From assembly GCF_010994095.1 (NCBI RefSeq), contig NZ_WJYO01000004.1, positions 62,001-126,000 of the forward strand: 64,000 nt of DNA, given 5' to 3'. Positions 18,263 through 25,531 of the stretch are shown here, in pieces (within the stretch, counting starts at the first letter, position 1; the number at the start of each line of letters is the position of its first letter). The stretch comes from Mumia xiangluensis. GTDB lineage: Bacteria; Actinomycetota; Actinomycetes; Propionibacteriales; Nocardioidaceae. The position numbers were made by a program, and so were the translations under genes. Below the pieces are notes generated by a model that did not search any database, was not told the origin of the DNA, and saw only the letters and a program-made list of their open reading frames with translations.

Positions 18263-18310
18263 AAACATGAGGGATGCCTCAACATTTACGTGAGGCATGC
18301 CTCATGTTTT
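18263..18310 (-). promoter_or_regulatory. fas promoter with double palindromic operator
   Basis: Two palindromes lie 23 bp apart centre to centre: TGAGGGATGCCTCA (18268-18281) and the perfect TGAGGCATGCCTCA (18291-18304). AAACA lies to the left of the pair and TGTTTT to the right. Between them, on the minus strand, GTAAAT (18289-18284) is a possible -10; no good -35 is visible. The GTG start of fas is about 60 bp downstream. The same arrangement, with 30 bp spacing, precedes the carboxyltransferase gene. Confidence 0.7.
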
Positions 18311-18399
18311 GGACGCCTGGGAGCGCTTCCAGGGGCCGCGGGGTCCTCCGATGGCGGGATCCTGGGCCCCCCTCTATGAGGTGTGTCACACTTCCGCGC

Positions 18400-20022
18400 A
18401 TGACGTCGTACGACTACGTGGTGGTGGGGGCCGGCAGCGCCGGAGCGGTGGTCGCGGCGCGGCTGACCGAGGACCCGTCCGTGACGGTGCTGCTGCTCGA
18501 GGCGGGGCCCGAGGCCGACGCCGACGAGATCTCGATCCCGGCGGCCTTCTCGAGCCTGTTCAAGACCCGCTGGGACTGGAACTACACGACGACCGAGCAG
18601 AAGCAGCTGCACGGACGCCGGGCGTACTGGCCCCGCATGAAGGCCGTCGGCGGGTGCTCGTCGATGAACGCGATGATCTACATCCGAGGCAACGCGCTCG
18701 ACTACGACACCTGGCGCGACGCGTACGGCGCCGAGGGATGGGGCTACGAGGACGTCCTCCCGTACTTCGTCCGCGCCGAGGGCAACACTCGCCTCGCCGG
18801 CCCGTACCACGGCACGGACGGCCCGCTGCGCGTCGAGGACCGCGTCTTCACCCACGAGCTCAGCCAGGCCTGGGTCGACTCCGCGGTGGCCTCGGGCTTC
18901 GAGCGCACCGACGACTTCAACGGCGCGGTGCAGGAGGGTGCGGGGCTCTACCAGGTGACCTGCCGCAAGGGACGCCGCTGGTCCGTCGCCGACGCCTATC
19001 TCTCCCCGGTGCGCGATCGCCCGAACCTCACCGTCCTCCCCGGTGCCCTGGTCAGTCGTGTCGTGATCGAGGGCGGGCGTGCGACCGGTGTCGCGTACGC
19101 CGTGGCGGGAGTCGAGCAGGTTGCGCGCGTGGAGCGCGAGGTCGTCCTCTCCGGCGGCGCGGTCAACAGCCCGCAGCTGCTGATGCTCTCCGGCGTCGGT
19201 CCGGCCTCGCACCTGCGTGAGCACGGCATCGACGTCGTCGCGGACCTGCCCGGCGTCGGCGCGAACCTGCACGACCACCCTGCGCTGCCGATGATCTGGA
19301 CCACCCGCGGCACCACCGATCTCGCCCAGGCCAGCAACCTCCCCAACCTGGTGCGCTGGAAGGCGACGGGCAAGGGGCCGCTGGCGTCCAACATCGGCGA
19401 GGCCGGCGCGTTCTTCAGCAGCCGCGACGGGCTGCCTGCCCCGGATCTCCAGATCCACGTCGCGCCGTCGGGGTTCTACGACAACGGGATGCACGAGCCG
19501 CAGGCGCAGATGTTCACGGTGGCGCCGACGCTGGTGAACGTCGCGAGCCGCGGGTCGCTGCGGCTGCGGTCGGCCGACCCGGCGTGGCACCCGGAGATCG
19601 ACGCCGCCTACTACGACGACCAGACCGACCTCGACGCGATGCTCGCCGGGACGCGACGGGTCCTGGACACGGTCGCGTCCGGGCCGCTCGCCCGCTTCCT
19701 CGTCGACCTGTGGATGCCGAGGACGCGAGGCGCGGTGCCCACCGACGCCGAGCTCGTCGAGCACATCCGTGCGCAGAGCCAGACGCTCTACCACCCGGTG
19801 GGGACCTGCGCGATGGGCTCCGGTGAGGCATCGGTCGTCGACGCCGAGCTGCGCGTGCGCGGGGTCGAGGGACTGCGGGTCGCCGACGCGTCGGTGATGC
19901 CGATGGTCCCGCGCGGCAACACGAATGCGCCGACGATCATGGTGGGCGAGAAGGCCGCCGACCTCCTGCGGGGACGTGCGTTGCCGCCCGCCGTGGCCGC
20001 GGGCGCCATCGCCACGTCGTAG
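18400..20022 (+). CDS. GMC-family FAD-dependent alcohol oxidoreductase
   Basis: This 540-residue protein is a glucose-methanol-choline (GMC) oxidoreductase, closest in layout to choline or long-chain alcohol dehydrogenases. The FAD motif VVVGAGSAGAVVAARL starts near residue 7. Signature 1 is GGCSSMNAMIYIRGN near 84 and signature 2 is GGAVNSPQLLMLSG. The catalytic His lies in YHPVGTCAMG near 464, with the companion Asn in RGNTNAP near 505. I chose the ATG at 18400 because the conserved domain begins at once and the longer frame runs through the fas operators. There is no clear Shine-Dalgarno. GTGTGTCACAC (18381-18391) is a small palindrome just upstream. The substrate alcohol is unknown. Confidence 0.88.
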   Translation: MTSYDYVVVGAGSAGAVVAARLTEDPSVTVLLLEAGPEADADEISIPAAFSSLFKTRWDWNYTTTEQKQLHGRRAYWPRMKAVGGCSSMNAMIYIRGNALDYDTWRDAYGAEGWGYEDVLPYFVRAEGNTRLAGPYHGTDGPLRVEDRVFTHELSQAWVDSAVASGFERTDDFNGAVQEGAGLYQVTCRKGRRWSVADAYLSPVRDRPNLTVLPGALVSRVVIEGGRATGVAYAVAGVEQVARVEREVVLSGGAVNSPQLLMLSGVGPASHLREHGIDVVADLPGVGANLHDHPALPMIWTTRGTTDLAQASNLPNLVRWKATGKGPLASNIGEAGAFFSSRDGLPAPDLQIHVAPSGFYDNGMHEPQAQMFTVAPTLVNVASRGSLRLRSADPAWHPEIDAAYYDDQTDLDAMLAGTRRVLDTVASGPLARFLVDLWMPRTRGAVPTDAELVEHIRAQSQTLYHPVGTCAMGSGEASVVDAELRVRGVEGLRVADASVMPMVPRGNTNAPTIMVGEKAADLLRGRALPPAVAAGAIATS

Positions 20023-20907
20023 TCAGCGGCTCCCGAAGAAGTCGGCGAGCACCGGGGCGAGAACCTCGGGGGCCACGTCGTGCGTCTGGTCGGGCAGGGA
20101 CTGGTACGCCGCTGCGCTGGCGACGCACGCCACGATCCGTGCCGGGCGGCGCAGGAGCTCGGGGCTGGCGGCGCCGTCCAGCACGAGCGTCGGGACGTCG
20201 ATCGACTCGAACCGCTGGCGCGGCACGACGCCGTCGTCGAGGACCGCCAGGTCGTACGCGATGGTCGGCGCCAGAGCCTCGTACTCGCGCCAGATCGGCG
20301 TGCACCGCAGCAGCGTCACCATCTCCTTGGGCATCCCCGAGACGGTGAACAGCTGCGCGACCGCCTCGCCGTACCGCGCGTGTCCTCGCGCCTCGTCGTC
20401 CAAGAGCGCCTCGAGCTCGTTGCGCGTGCGCCGGACGTCGGCGGACCCGACGACCTCGCCGGTGTACGGCGGCTCGTAGACGGCGAGCCGGCGGACGGGG
20501 ACTCCGGCGGCGGTCGCCTCGAGCGCGAGCGCCGCCCCGGCGGAGACGCCGAACAGGTGGCAGCCCACGCCGGCTGCGGAGACGACTGCCGCGAGGTCCT
20601 CGACCTCGCGGCGCGGGGCGTACGGCGGCGTGTCCGTGCTGTCGCCGCGGCCTCGCCGGTCGTAGTCGTAGACGGTGAACGCCCCGGCCAGGTGCTCGGC
20701 GAGCGGACGGTCGGGATCGGTGCGGCTCGACGCGAGGGCTCCGTCGACCAGCACGACCGGCGGACCTGCGCCGCGGCGCGTCACCGCGATGCGCGTGCCG
20801 TCGTCGGACGTGACGACGGACCGGGTCGCGGCGCGATCGACGCTCATGCCTGTACGACCGGGGGTGCGGGCCGAACTCATCGCCGGGGGAGCCATGTGAT
20901 TCGCCAT
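20023..20907 (-). CDS. alpha/beta-hydrolase
   Basis: This alpha/beta-hydrolase-fold protein has up to 294 residues. The nucleophile elbow GVSAGA is near residue 120, an oxyanion-region VDGALASS precedes it, the likely acid lies in TLVLDGAASPELL, and the histidine in DQTHDV. The start is uncertain. ATG 20907 gives the longest form; ATG 20847 (MSVDRAATRSV) fits the domain better and would give 274 residues. Its stop codon abuts the GMC oxidoreductase stop with no gap, so the two are convergent. Substrate is unknown; it resembles actinomycete esterase or peroxidase-like hydrolases of no fixed specificity. Confidence 0.82.
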   Translation of the reverse strand: MANHMAPPAMSSARTPGRTGMSVDRAATRSVVTSDDGTRIAVTRRGAGPPVVLVDGALASSRTDPDRPLAEHLAGAFTVYDYDRRGRGDSTDTPPYAPRREVEDLAAVVSAAGVGCHLFGVSAGAALALEATAAGVPVRRLAVYEPPYTGEVVGSADVRRTRNELEALLDDEARGHARYGEAVAQLFTVSGMPKEMVTLLRCTPIWREYEALAPTIAYDLAVLDDGVVPRQRFESIDVPTLVLDGAASPELLRRPARIVACVASAAAYQSLPDQTHDVAPEVLAPVLADFFGSR

Positions 20908-20922
20908 TCACTTACCGCTCTG

Positions 20923-20949
20923 TTGTCGAGCGCTACCGCGCAGTAGGCT
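20923..20949 (+). promoter_or_regulatory. candidate promoter of the aldehyde dehydrogenase gene
   Basis: TTGTCG (20923-20928) and TAGGCT (20944-20949) are separated by 15 bp and lie 47 bp before the ATG, which has a GGAGGA ribosome-binding site. The spacer is slightly short, so this is a moderate call. Confidence 0.4.
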
Positions 20950-20995
20950 TCCCGCAGACACCCTGTGCCCTGCATCACAGCCCCCGGAGGACGAG

Positions 20996-22558
20996 ATGGC
21001 GACCACGAGCCCGATGCCGAAGACCAGCCGTTCGCGCAAGAAGGCTGCCGACGCGGCCGAGAGCGCGGCAGCCCCGACGACGTTCGACTCGTTGAGTCCG
21101 GCGACCGGCGACGTGGTCGGCACCTACCCGCTGACGACGCGGGAGGAGGTCGACGCCGCGGTCGAGCGCGCACGTGCCGCGACCCAGTGGTGGCAGGAGA
21201 TCGGGTTCGACGGCCGCAAGGACGTCCTCAACCGCTGGAAGGGTGTCATCACGCGCCGCATCCACCAGCTCGCCGAAGTCGTGCACGCCGAGACCGGCAA
21301 GCCGCACGCCGACGCTGCGCTCGAGATCGGCCTGGCGATCGACCACATCGGCTGGGCCGCGGGCCACGCCAAGAAGCTCCTCGGCCGCCGCACGGTCTCC
21401 TCGGGGATGCTCATGGTGAACCAGAAGGCGACCATCGAGTACAAGGCGCTCGGCGTCGTCGGCGTCATCGGTCCGTGGAACTACCCCGTCTTCACGCCGA
21501 TGGGTTCGATCGCGTACGCCCTCGCTGCCGGCAACACGGTCGTGTTCAAGCCGTCGGAGTACACCCCCGGCGTCGGCAGGTGGCTCGTCGACTCCTTCAA
21601 CGAGGTCGTCTCGGACTACCCGGTGCTGCAGCTGGTCACAGGGCTCGGCGAGACGGGCGCGGCGCTCGCGTCGTCCAAGGTCGACAAGGTCGCGTTCACG
21701 GGCTCTCCCGGCACCGGCCGCAAGGTCATGGAGGCCGCCGCGAAGAACCTCACCCCGGTCGTCATCGAGGCCGGTGGCAAGGACTCGCTCATCGTCGACG
21801 AGGACGCCGACATCGAGGCGGCGGCCGATGCGGCGCTGTGGGCGGGCATGAGCAACGCCGGCCAGACGTGCATCGGGACCGAGCGCGTGTACGTCCACGA
21901 GAAGGTGTTCGACGCGTTCGTCGCCGAGATCACCGCGAAGGCGTCGACTGTCCGCGCCGGCTCCGACCCCGAGGCGAAGTTCGGTCCGATCACGATGCCC
22001 GGCCAGCTGCCGATCATCAAGCGCCACATCGAGGACGCGGTCGCCCGTGGCGGCACCGCCGTCGTCGGCGGCCCCGATGCCGTCGGTGAGCGCTTCGTGC
22101 AGCCGACGATCATCACCGGCGTCCCCGAGGACTCGCCCGCGGTGACCGAGGAGACCTTCGGCCCGACCCTCGTCGTGAACTCGGTGCCGTCGATGGAGGA
22201 AGCCGTACGCCGGACCAACGCCACCGCGTACGGCCTCGCCGGCGCCGTGTTCGGTCGCAAGCGTGCCGCCGAGATCGCACACCAGATCCGCTCGGGCATG
22301 ACGTCGGTCAACTCGGTGACGTCGTTCGCGGGTGTCCCGTCGCTGCCCTTCGGCGGCGTCGGCGAGTCGGGCTTCGGCCGCATCCACGGCGAGGACGGCC
22401 TGAAGGAGTTCACGTACTCCCACGCCGTCACGGTGCAGCGGTTCAAGCCCGTGATGGCGCTCACGAGCTTCGGTCGCACCGCCAAGGAGGACAAGCGGTT
22501 CGTCCAGGTCCTCACCATGCTCCACGGCGGCAAGGCGCTCGACGTCAAGGACAAGTAG
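20996..22558 (+). CDS. NAD(P)-dependent aldehyde dehydrogenase
   Basis: This 520-residue member of the aldehyde dehydrogenase superfamily resembles succinate-semialdehyde dehydrogenase. Visible motifs are the cofactor-pocket PWNYP, the general base Glu in EAGGKD near residue 258 and the catalytic Cys in GQTCIG near 291. FGPTLVV and the C-terminal LPFGGVGESGFGR are also present. The first 25 residues are Lys/Ala-rich and not conserved. GGAGGA six bases ahead supports the ATG. It oxidises an aldehyde to the acid; with the GMC alcohol oxidoreductase two genes away it could complete an alcohol-to-acid route, but they are not in one operon and this is inference. Confidence 0.87.
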   Translation: MATTSPMPKTSRSRKKAADAAESAAAPTTFDSLSPATGDVVGTYPLTTREEVDAAVERARAATQWWQEIGFDGRKDVLNRWKGVITRRIHQLAEVVHAETGKPHADAALEIGLAIDHIGWAAGHAKKLLGRRTVSSGMLMVNQKATIEYKALGVVGVIGPWNYPVFTPMGSIAYALAAGNTVVFKPSEYTPGVGRWLVDSFNEVVSDYPVLQLVTGLGETGAALASSKVDKVAFTGSPGTGRKVMEAAAKNLTPVVIEAGGKDSLIVDEDADIEAAADAALWAGMSNAGQTCIGTERVYVHEKVFDAFVAEITAKASTVRAGSDPEAKFGPITMPGQLPIIKRHIEDAVARGGTAVVGGPDAVGERFVQPTIITGVPEDSPAVTEETFGPTLVVNSVPSMEEAVRRTNATAYGLAGAVFGRKRAAEIAHQIRSGMTSVNSVTSFAGVPSLPFGGVGESGFGRIHGEDGLKEFTYSHAVTVQRFKPVMALTSFGRTAKEDKRFVQVLTMLHGGKALDVKDK

Positions 22559-22560
22559 CC

Positions 22561-24642
22561 CTAGCGGGCTGGGAGCTCCTGCGCCTGGATCGCGGTGATG
22601 GCCACGGTGTTGACGATGTCGCGCACCGTGGCCCCGCGAGACAGGTCGTTGACCGGCTTCCGCAGTCCCTGCAGCACCGGGCCGACGGCGACGGCCCCGG
22701 CGGAGCGCTGCACAGCCTTGTACGTGTTGTTGCCGGTGTTGAGGTCCGGGAACACGAAGACCGTGGCACGCCCCGCCACCTCGGAGTCGGGCAGCTTCGT
22801 CCGGGCGACCGCGAGGTCGATCGCGGCGTCGTACTGGATCGGCCCTTCGATCATCAGCTCCGGCGCGCGCTCTTGCGCGAGCCCCGTCGCGTTGAGGACC
22901 TTCTCGACGTCGGCGCCGCTGCCGGAGGCGCCGGTCGAGTACGACAGCATCGCGACCCGCGGCTCGATGTCGAAGGCGGCGGCCGTCCGTGCCGACGAGA
23001 TCGCGATGTCGGCGAGCTGGACGGCATCGGGGTCCACGACGACGGCACAGTCGCCGTACACGAGCACCTGGTTCTCGAGGCACATGAAGAACACCGACGA
23101 CACCGTCGAGACGCCGGGCACCGTCTTGACGACCTCGAGCGCGGGTCGGATCGTGTGCGCGGTCGTGTGGACGGCACCGGACACCATGCCGTCGGCGTAG
23201 CCGAGCTCGACCATCATCGTGCCGTAGTACGACACGTCGGTGACCGTCGATCGAGCCTCGTCGAGGTCGACCCCGCGGTGCTGGCGACGGCGGTGGTACT
23301 CCTGCGCGAAGTGCTCGCGGTCGTCAGACGTGCGCGGGTCGACCACCCGCGCGGCGGAGACGTCGACGCCGAGGCTCGCCGCCCGCGCCGACACCGCGAT
23401 CGGGTCGCCCAGCAGCGTGAGGTCGGCGACCCCGCGGCGCAGCAGGATGTCCGCCGCTCGCAGGATGCGCTCCTCCTCACCCTCTGGCAGCACGATGTGG
23501 CGGCGGTCGGCCGTCGCCCGGTCGAGGATGGTGTGCTCGAACATCAGCGGCGTCACCGCCGTCGTCCGGGAGACCTCCAGCCGGTCGAGCAGCTCGTCGC
23601 CGTCGACGTGCTCGCCGAACAGCGCCAGGGCGGTCGCGATCTTGCGGGGCGAGTCCCGGGTCAGTCGACCGCGCCTCCCGGTGAGCGCCTGGGAGGTCGC
23701 GTGCGTGCCGAGGTCGGTCGCGATGATCGGCATCGTCGAGCCGACACCGCGCAGGAGGCGGTCGACCTGCTCGGGAAGGGCGATGCCGCCGTTGAGGACG
23801 ATGCCGGCGATCTGCGGGAACTCCGTCGACGCGTGCGCCGTGAGCACGCCGAGCACGATCTCGGGACGGTCGCCGGGGGCGATGACCACGGCGCTCTCGA
23901 AGAGCCGGTCGAGCACGTTCGGCAAGGTCATCGCGGCGACGACGAAGCCGCTCGCCTCGCGTCCGAGCAGCCGGGCGTCGCCGCGTACGAGGGTGCCCTC
24001 GCAGGCCGTCATCAGGTCGGCGACGGTCGGGGACGACAGCACCGGCTCGTCGGGCACCGCGTACACGAGCACGTCGCGGTCGACGAGCGTGCCGGGCTCG
24101 GCCGTGATCGCCGCGTCCGTCACCCTGTTGACGATCACCGCGAACAGCTCGGCGTGGTTCGCCTCGAGCTCGGCGACGGTCACGTCGGAGATGCCCTGGA
24201 CCTCGGCCCGCGTCCGCTCGGCCCCGTTGAGCACCAGCAGCACGGGTGCGGCGAGGTTCGCCGCGATGCGCGCGTTGTACGCGAACTCGGTCGGCGCCGC
24301 CACGTCCGTGTAGTCCGTGCCGACGACGACCACGACGTCGCACGCCGCCGCCACCGTCGCGTGCCGCTCGATGATCCGTTCCATCGCAGCGACCGGGTCG
24401 GCGTGGATCTCGTCGTACGTGACGCCGACCGCGTCCTCGTACGAGGTGGTCACCGCGTCGTGCGCGACGAGCATGTCGAGCACGTAGTCACGGCCGCCGG
24501 TGTCGTGGGCGTCGCCGCGCACGACCGGGCGGAAGACGCCGACCGTACGGACCCGCCTCGACAGCTGCTCGGCGACCCCGAGCGCCACGGTCGACTTGCC
24601 GGTGAATCCTTCGACGGATGCGATGTAGACGCTGCTTCCCAC
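22561..24642 (-). CDS. pta: phosphate acetyltransferase, long two-domain form
   Basis: This 693-residue protein is a long-form Pta. The N-terminal half is a BioD-like P-loop domain (GFTGKSTVALG near the start), then a DRTGG-type regulatory domain. The PTA_PTB catalytic domain begins near residue 375 (DRRHIVLPEGEEERIL), with LGYADGMVSGA, YSTGASGSG and EGPIQYDAAID motifs. It interconverts acetyl-CoA and acetyl phosphate. It starts at GTG 24642; TACGCT (24655-24650 on the minus strand) ends 7 bp before it, suggesting a leaderless mRNA. No ackA follows in the window: the next gene downstream is the convergent aldehyde dehydrogenase, 2 bp away. Acetate kinase must therefore be elsewhere. Confidence 0.92.
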   Translation of the reverse strand: MGSSVYIASVEGFTGKSTVALGVAEQLSRRVRTVGVFRPVVRGDAHDTGGRDYVLDMLVAHDAVTTSYEDAVGVTYDEIHADPVAAMERIIERHATVAAACDVVVVVGTDYTDVAAPTEFAYNARIAANLAAPVLLVLNGAERTRAEVQGISDVTVAELEANHAELFAVIVNRVTDAAITAEPGTLVDRDVLVYAVPDEPVLSSPTVADLMTACEGTLVRGDARLLGREASGFVVAAMTLPNVLDRLFESAVVIAPGDRPEIVLGVLTAHASTEFPQIAGIVLNGGIALPEQVDRLLRGVGSTMPIIATDLGTHATSQALTGRRGRLTRDSPRKIATALALFGEHVDGDELLDRLEVSRTTAVTPLMFEHTILDRATADRRHIVLPEGEEERILRAADILLRRGVADLTLLGDPIAVSARAASLGVDVSAARVVDPRTSDDREHFAQEYHRRRQHRGVDLDEARSTVTDVSYYGTMMVELGYADGMVSGAVHTTAHTIRPALEVVKTVPGVSTVSSVFFMCLENQVLVYGDCAVVVDPDAVQLADIAISSARTAAAFDIEPRVAMLSYSTGASGSGADVEKVLNATGLAQERAPELMIEGPIQYDAAIDLAVARTKLPDSEVAGRATVFVFPDLNTGNNTYKAVQRSAGAVAVGPVLQGLRKPVNDLSRGATVRDIVNTVAITAIQAQELPAR

Positions 24643-24704
24643 GCCTTCGAGCGTAGGGGCGGGCGGTGTCGTACGCCCGCGAGCGGCGGGTCAGCCCCGC
24701 GTCA

Positions 24705-24750
24705 TCCCGCCGATTCCCCTGCCCATGTCCCGCCGATCCCCCGGCCCATC
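24705..24750. repeat. two adjacent imperfect 23-bp direct repeats
   Basis: Units 24705-24727 and 24728-24750 (TCCCGCCGATTCCCCTGCCC and TCCCGCCGATCCCCCGGCCC, each plus three bases) match at 20 of 23 positions. They lie upstream of pta, next to the 31-bp tandem array, in the same non-coding interval. Confidence 0.7.
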
Positions 24751-24759
24751 CGCCCGGGC

Positions 24760-24921
24760 GGTGAGTGTGGTCCCACGGGCGAGGGCGTGGGTGGGACCAG
24801 GCTCACCGCGGTACGGCGTGGGTGGGACCAGGCTCACCGCGGTACGGCGTGGGTGGGACCAGGCTCACCGCGGTACGGCGTGGGTGGGACCAGGCTCACC
24901 GCGGTACGGCGTGGGTGGGAC
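24760..24921. repeat. 31-bp tandem repeat array with one inverted copy
   Basis: Four identical 31-bp units run head to tail (24784-24814, 24815-24845, 24846-24876, 24877-24907), followed by a 14-bp partial unit (24908-24921). Each unit holds GTGGGACCAGGCTCACC and the palindrome ACCGCGGT. An inverted near-copy, GGTGAGTGTGGTCCCAC (24760-24776, 15 of 17 matches), precedes the array, so it can pair with any unit to form a long hairpin. The array sits 6 bp beyond the GNAT stop codon on that gene's strand and may act as, or derive from, a terminator. Confidence 0.9.
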
Positions 24922-24926
24922 GACAC

Positions 24927-25448
24927 TCAGCCCAGTGTCAGGAGCATCGTGATGTCGTCGCGGTCGTCACCGGGGCCGACACGGATCGCTCCGGGAACGC
25001 GCCCGACCTCCTTGTAGCCGCACCGGGCGTAGAAGTCCTCCAGCCCCAGGCCTCCGCGGCAGCTGAGCCTGATCGCCTCGGTGCCGGGCATGCTCCGCGC
25101 GAGGCCGGCGATCGCGAGCATGAGCGCGAAGCCCGCCCCACGGCCCTGCGCCTCCGGGTGCACCATCACGGTCTTGGCCCACACCCAGTGCTGCATCAGG
25201 CGGTGGGTGTTGCGCTCCACGAAGCCCGCGGCACGCACCTCGTCGCCGTCGAACCCGACCAGCAGACGCATGCGGCCCCGCGCGACGGCGGCGAGCTGGA
25301 GGTCGAGGGTCGGCTCGACGTCGTCCTCGGTCACGGGCGGCACGAACCCGATCGCGCCGCCGGCGTTGGACGCGGCGGTCCAGGTGCGCAGGAGCCCGTC
25401 GCGCAGTGCGGGGGTCAGGGGCGGATCGACGACGAAGAAGAGAGCCAC
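24927..25448 (-). CDS. GNAT-family N-acetyltransferase
   Basis: This 173-residue protein has the GNAT fold: acetyl-CoA loop VHPEAQGRGAGFALM near residue 98 and the terminal LGLEDFYARCGYKEVGR strand-helix near 140. It transfers an acetyl group from acetyl-CoA to an unknown amine. GTG 25448 is chosen because the domain begins there (VALFFVVDPPL); the open frame extends upstream but becomes arginine-rich shadow sequence. No strong Shine-Dalgarno is visible. It lies downstream of the Ski2-like helicase on the same strand, 83 bp away, and ends beside the 31-bp repeat array. Confidence 0.82.
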   Translation of the reverse strand: MALFFVVDPPLTPALRDGLLRTWTAASNAGGAIGFVPPVTEDDVEPTLDLQLAAVARGRMRLLVGFDGDEVRAAGFVERNTHRLMQHWVWAKTVMVHPEAQGRGAGFALMLAIAGLARSMPGTEAIRLSCRGGLGLEDFYARCGYKEVGRVPGAIRVGPGDDRDDITMLLTLG

Positions 25449-25531
25449 GCGGGGAACCGTACGACGCCGCCTCGGCCGTGCGGTCACGGTCCCGTGTCGT
25501 GGAACGGGGGAGCGGGGTGCTACGGGAACGG

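Noticed and set aside
18208-18285. A 26-residue N-terminal extension of FAS-I from ATG 18285
   Set aside because: It would put coding sequence over an operator palindrome and the likely -10; homologous FAS-I proteins begin near the GTG at 18207.
24760-24921. The 31-bp repeats as a CRISPR array
   Set aside because: Units are directly contiguous without spacers and no cas genes are present.
24725-24952. A 75-residue open frame made of the 31-bp repeats
   Set aside because: 31 is not a multiple of three, so each unit shifts frame and the peptide only reflects repeat DNA; no ribosome-binding site.
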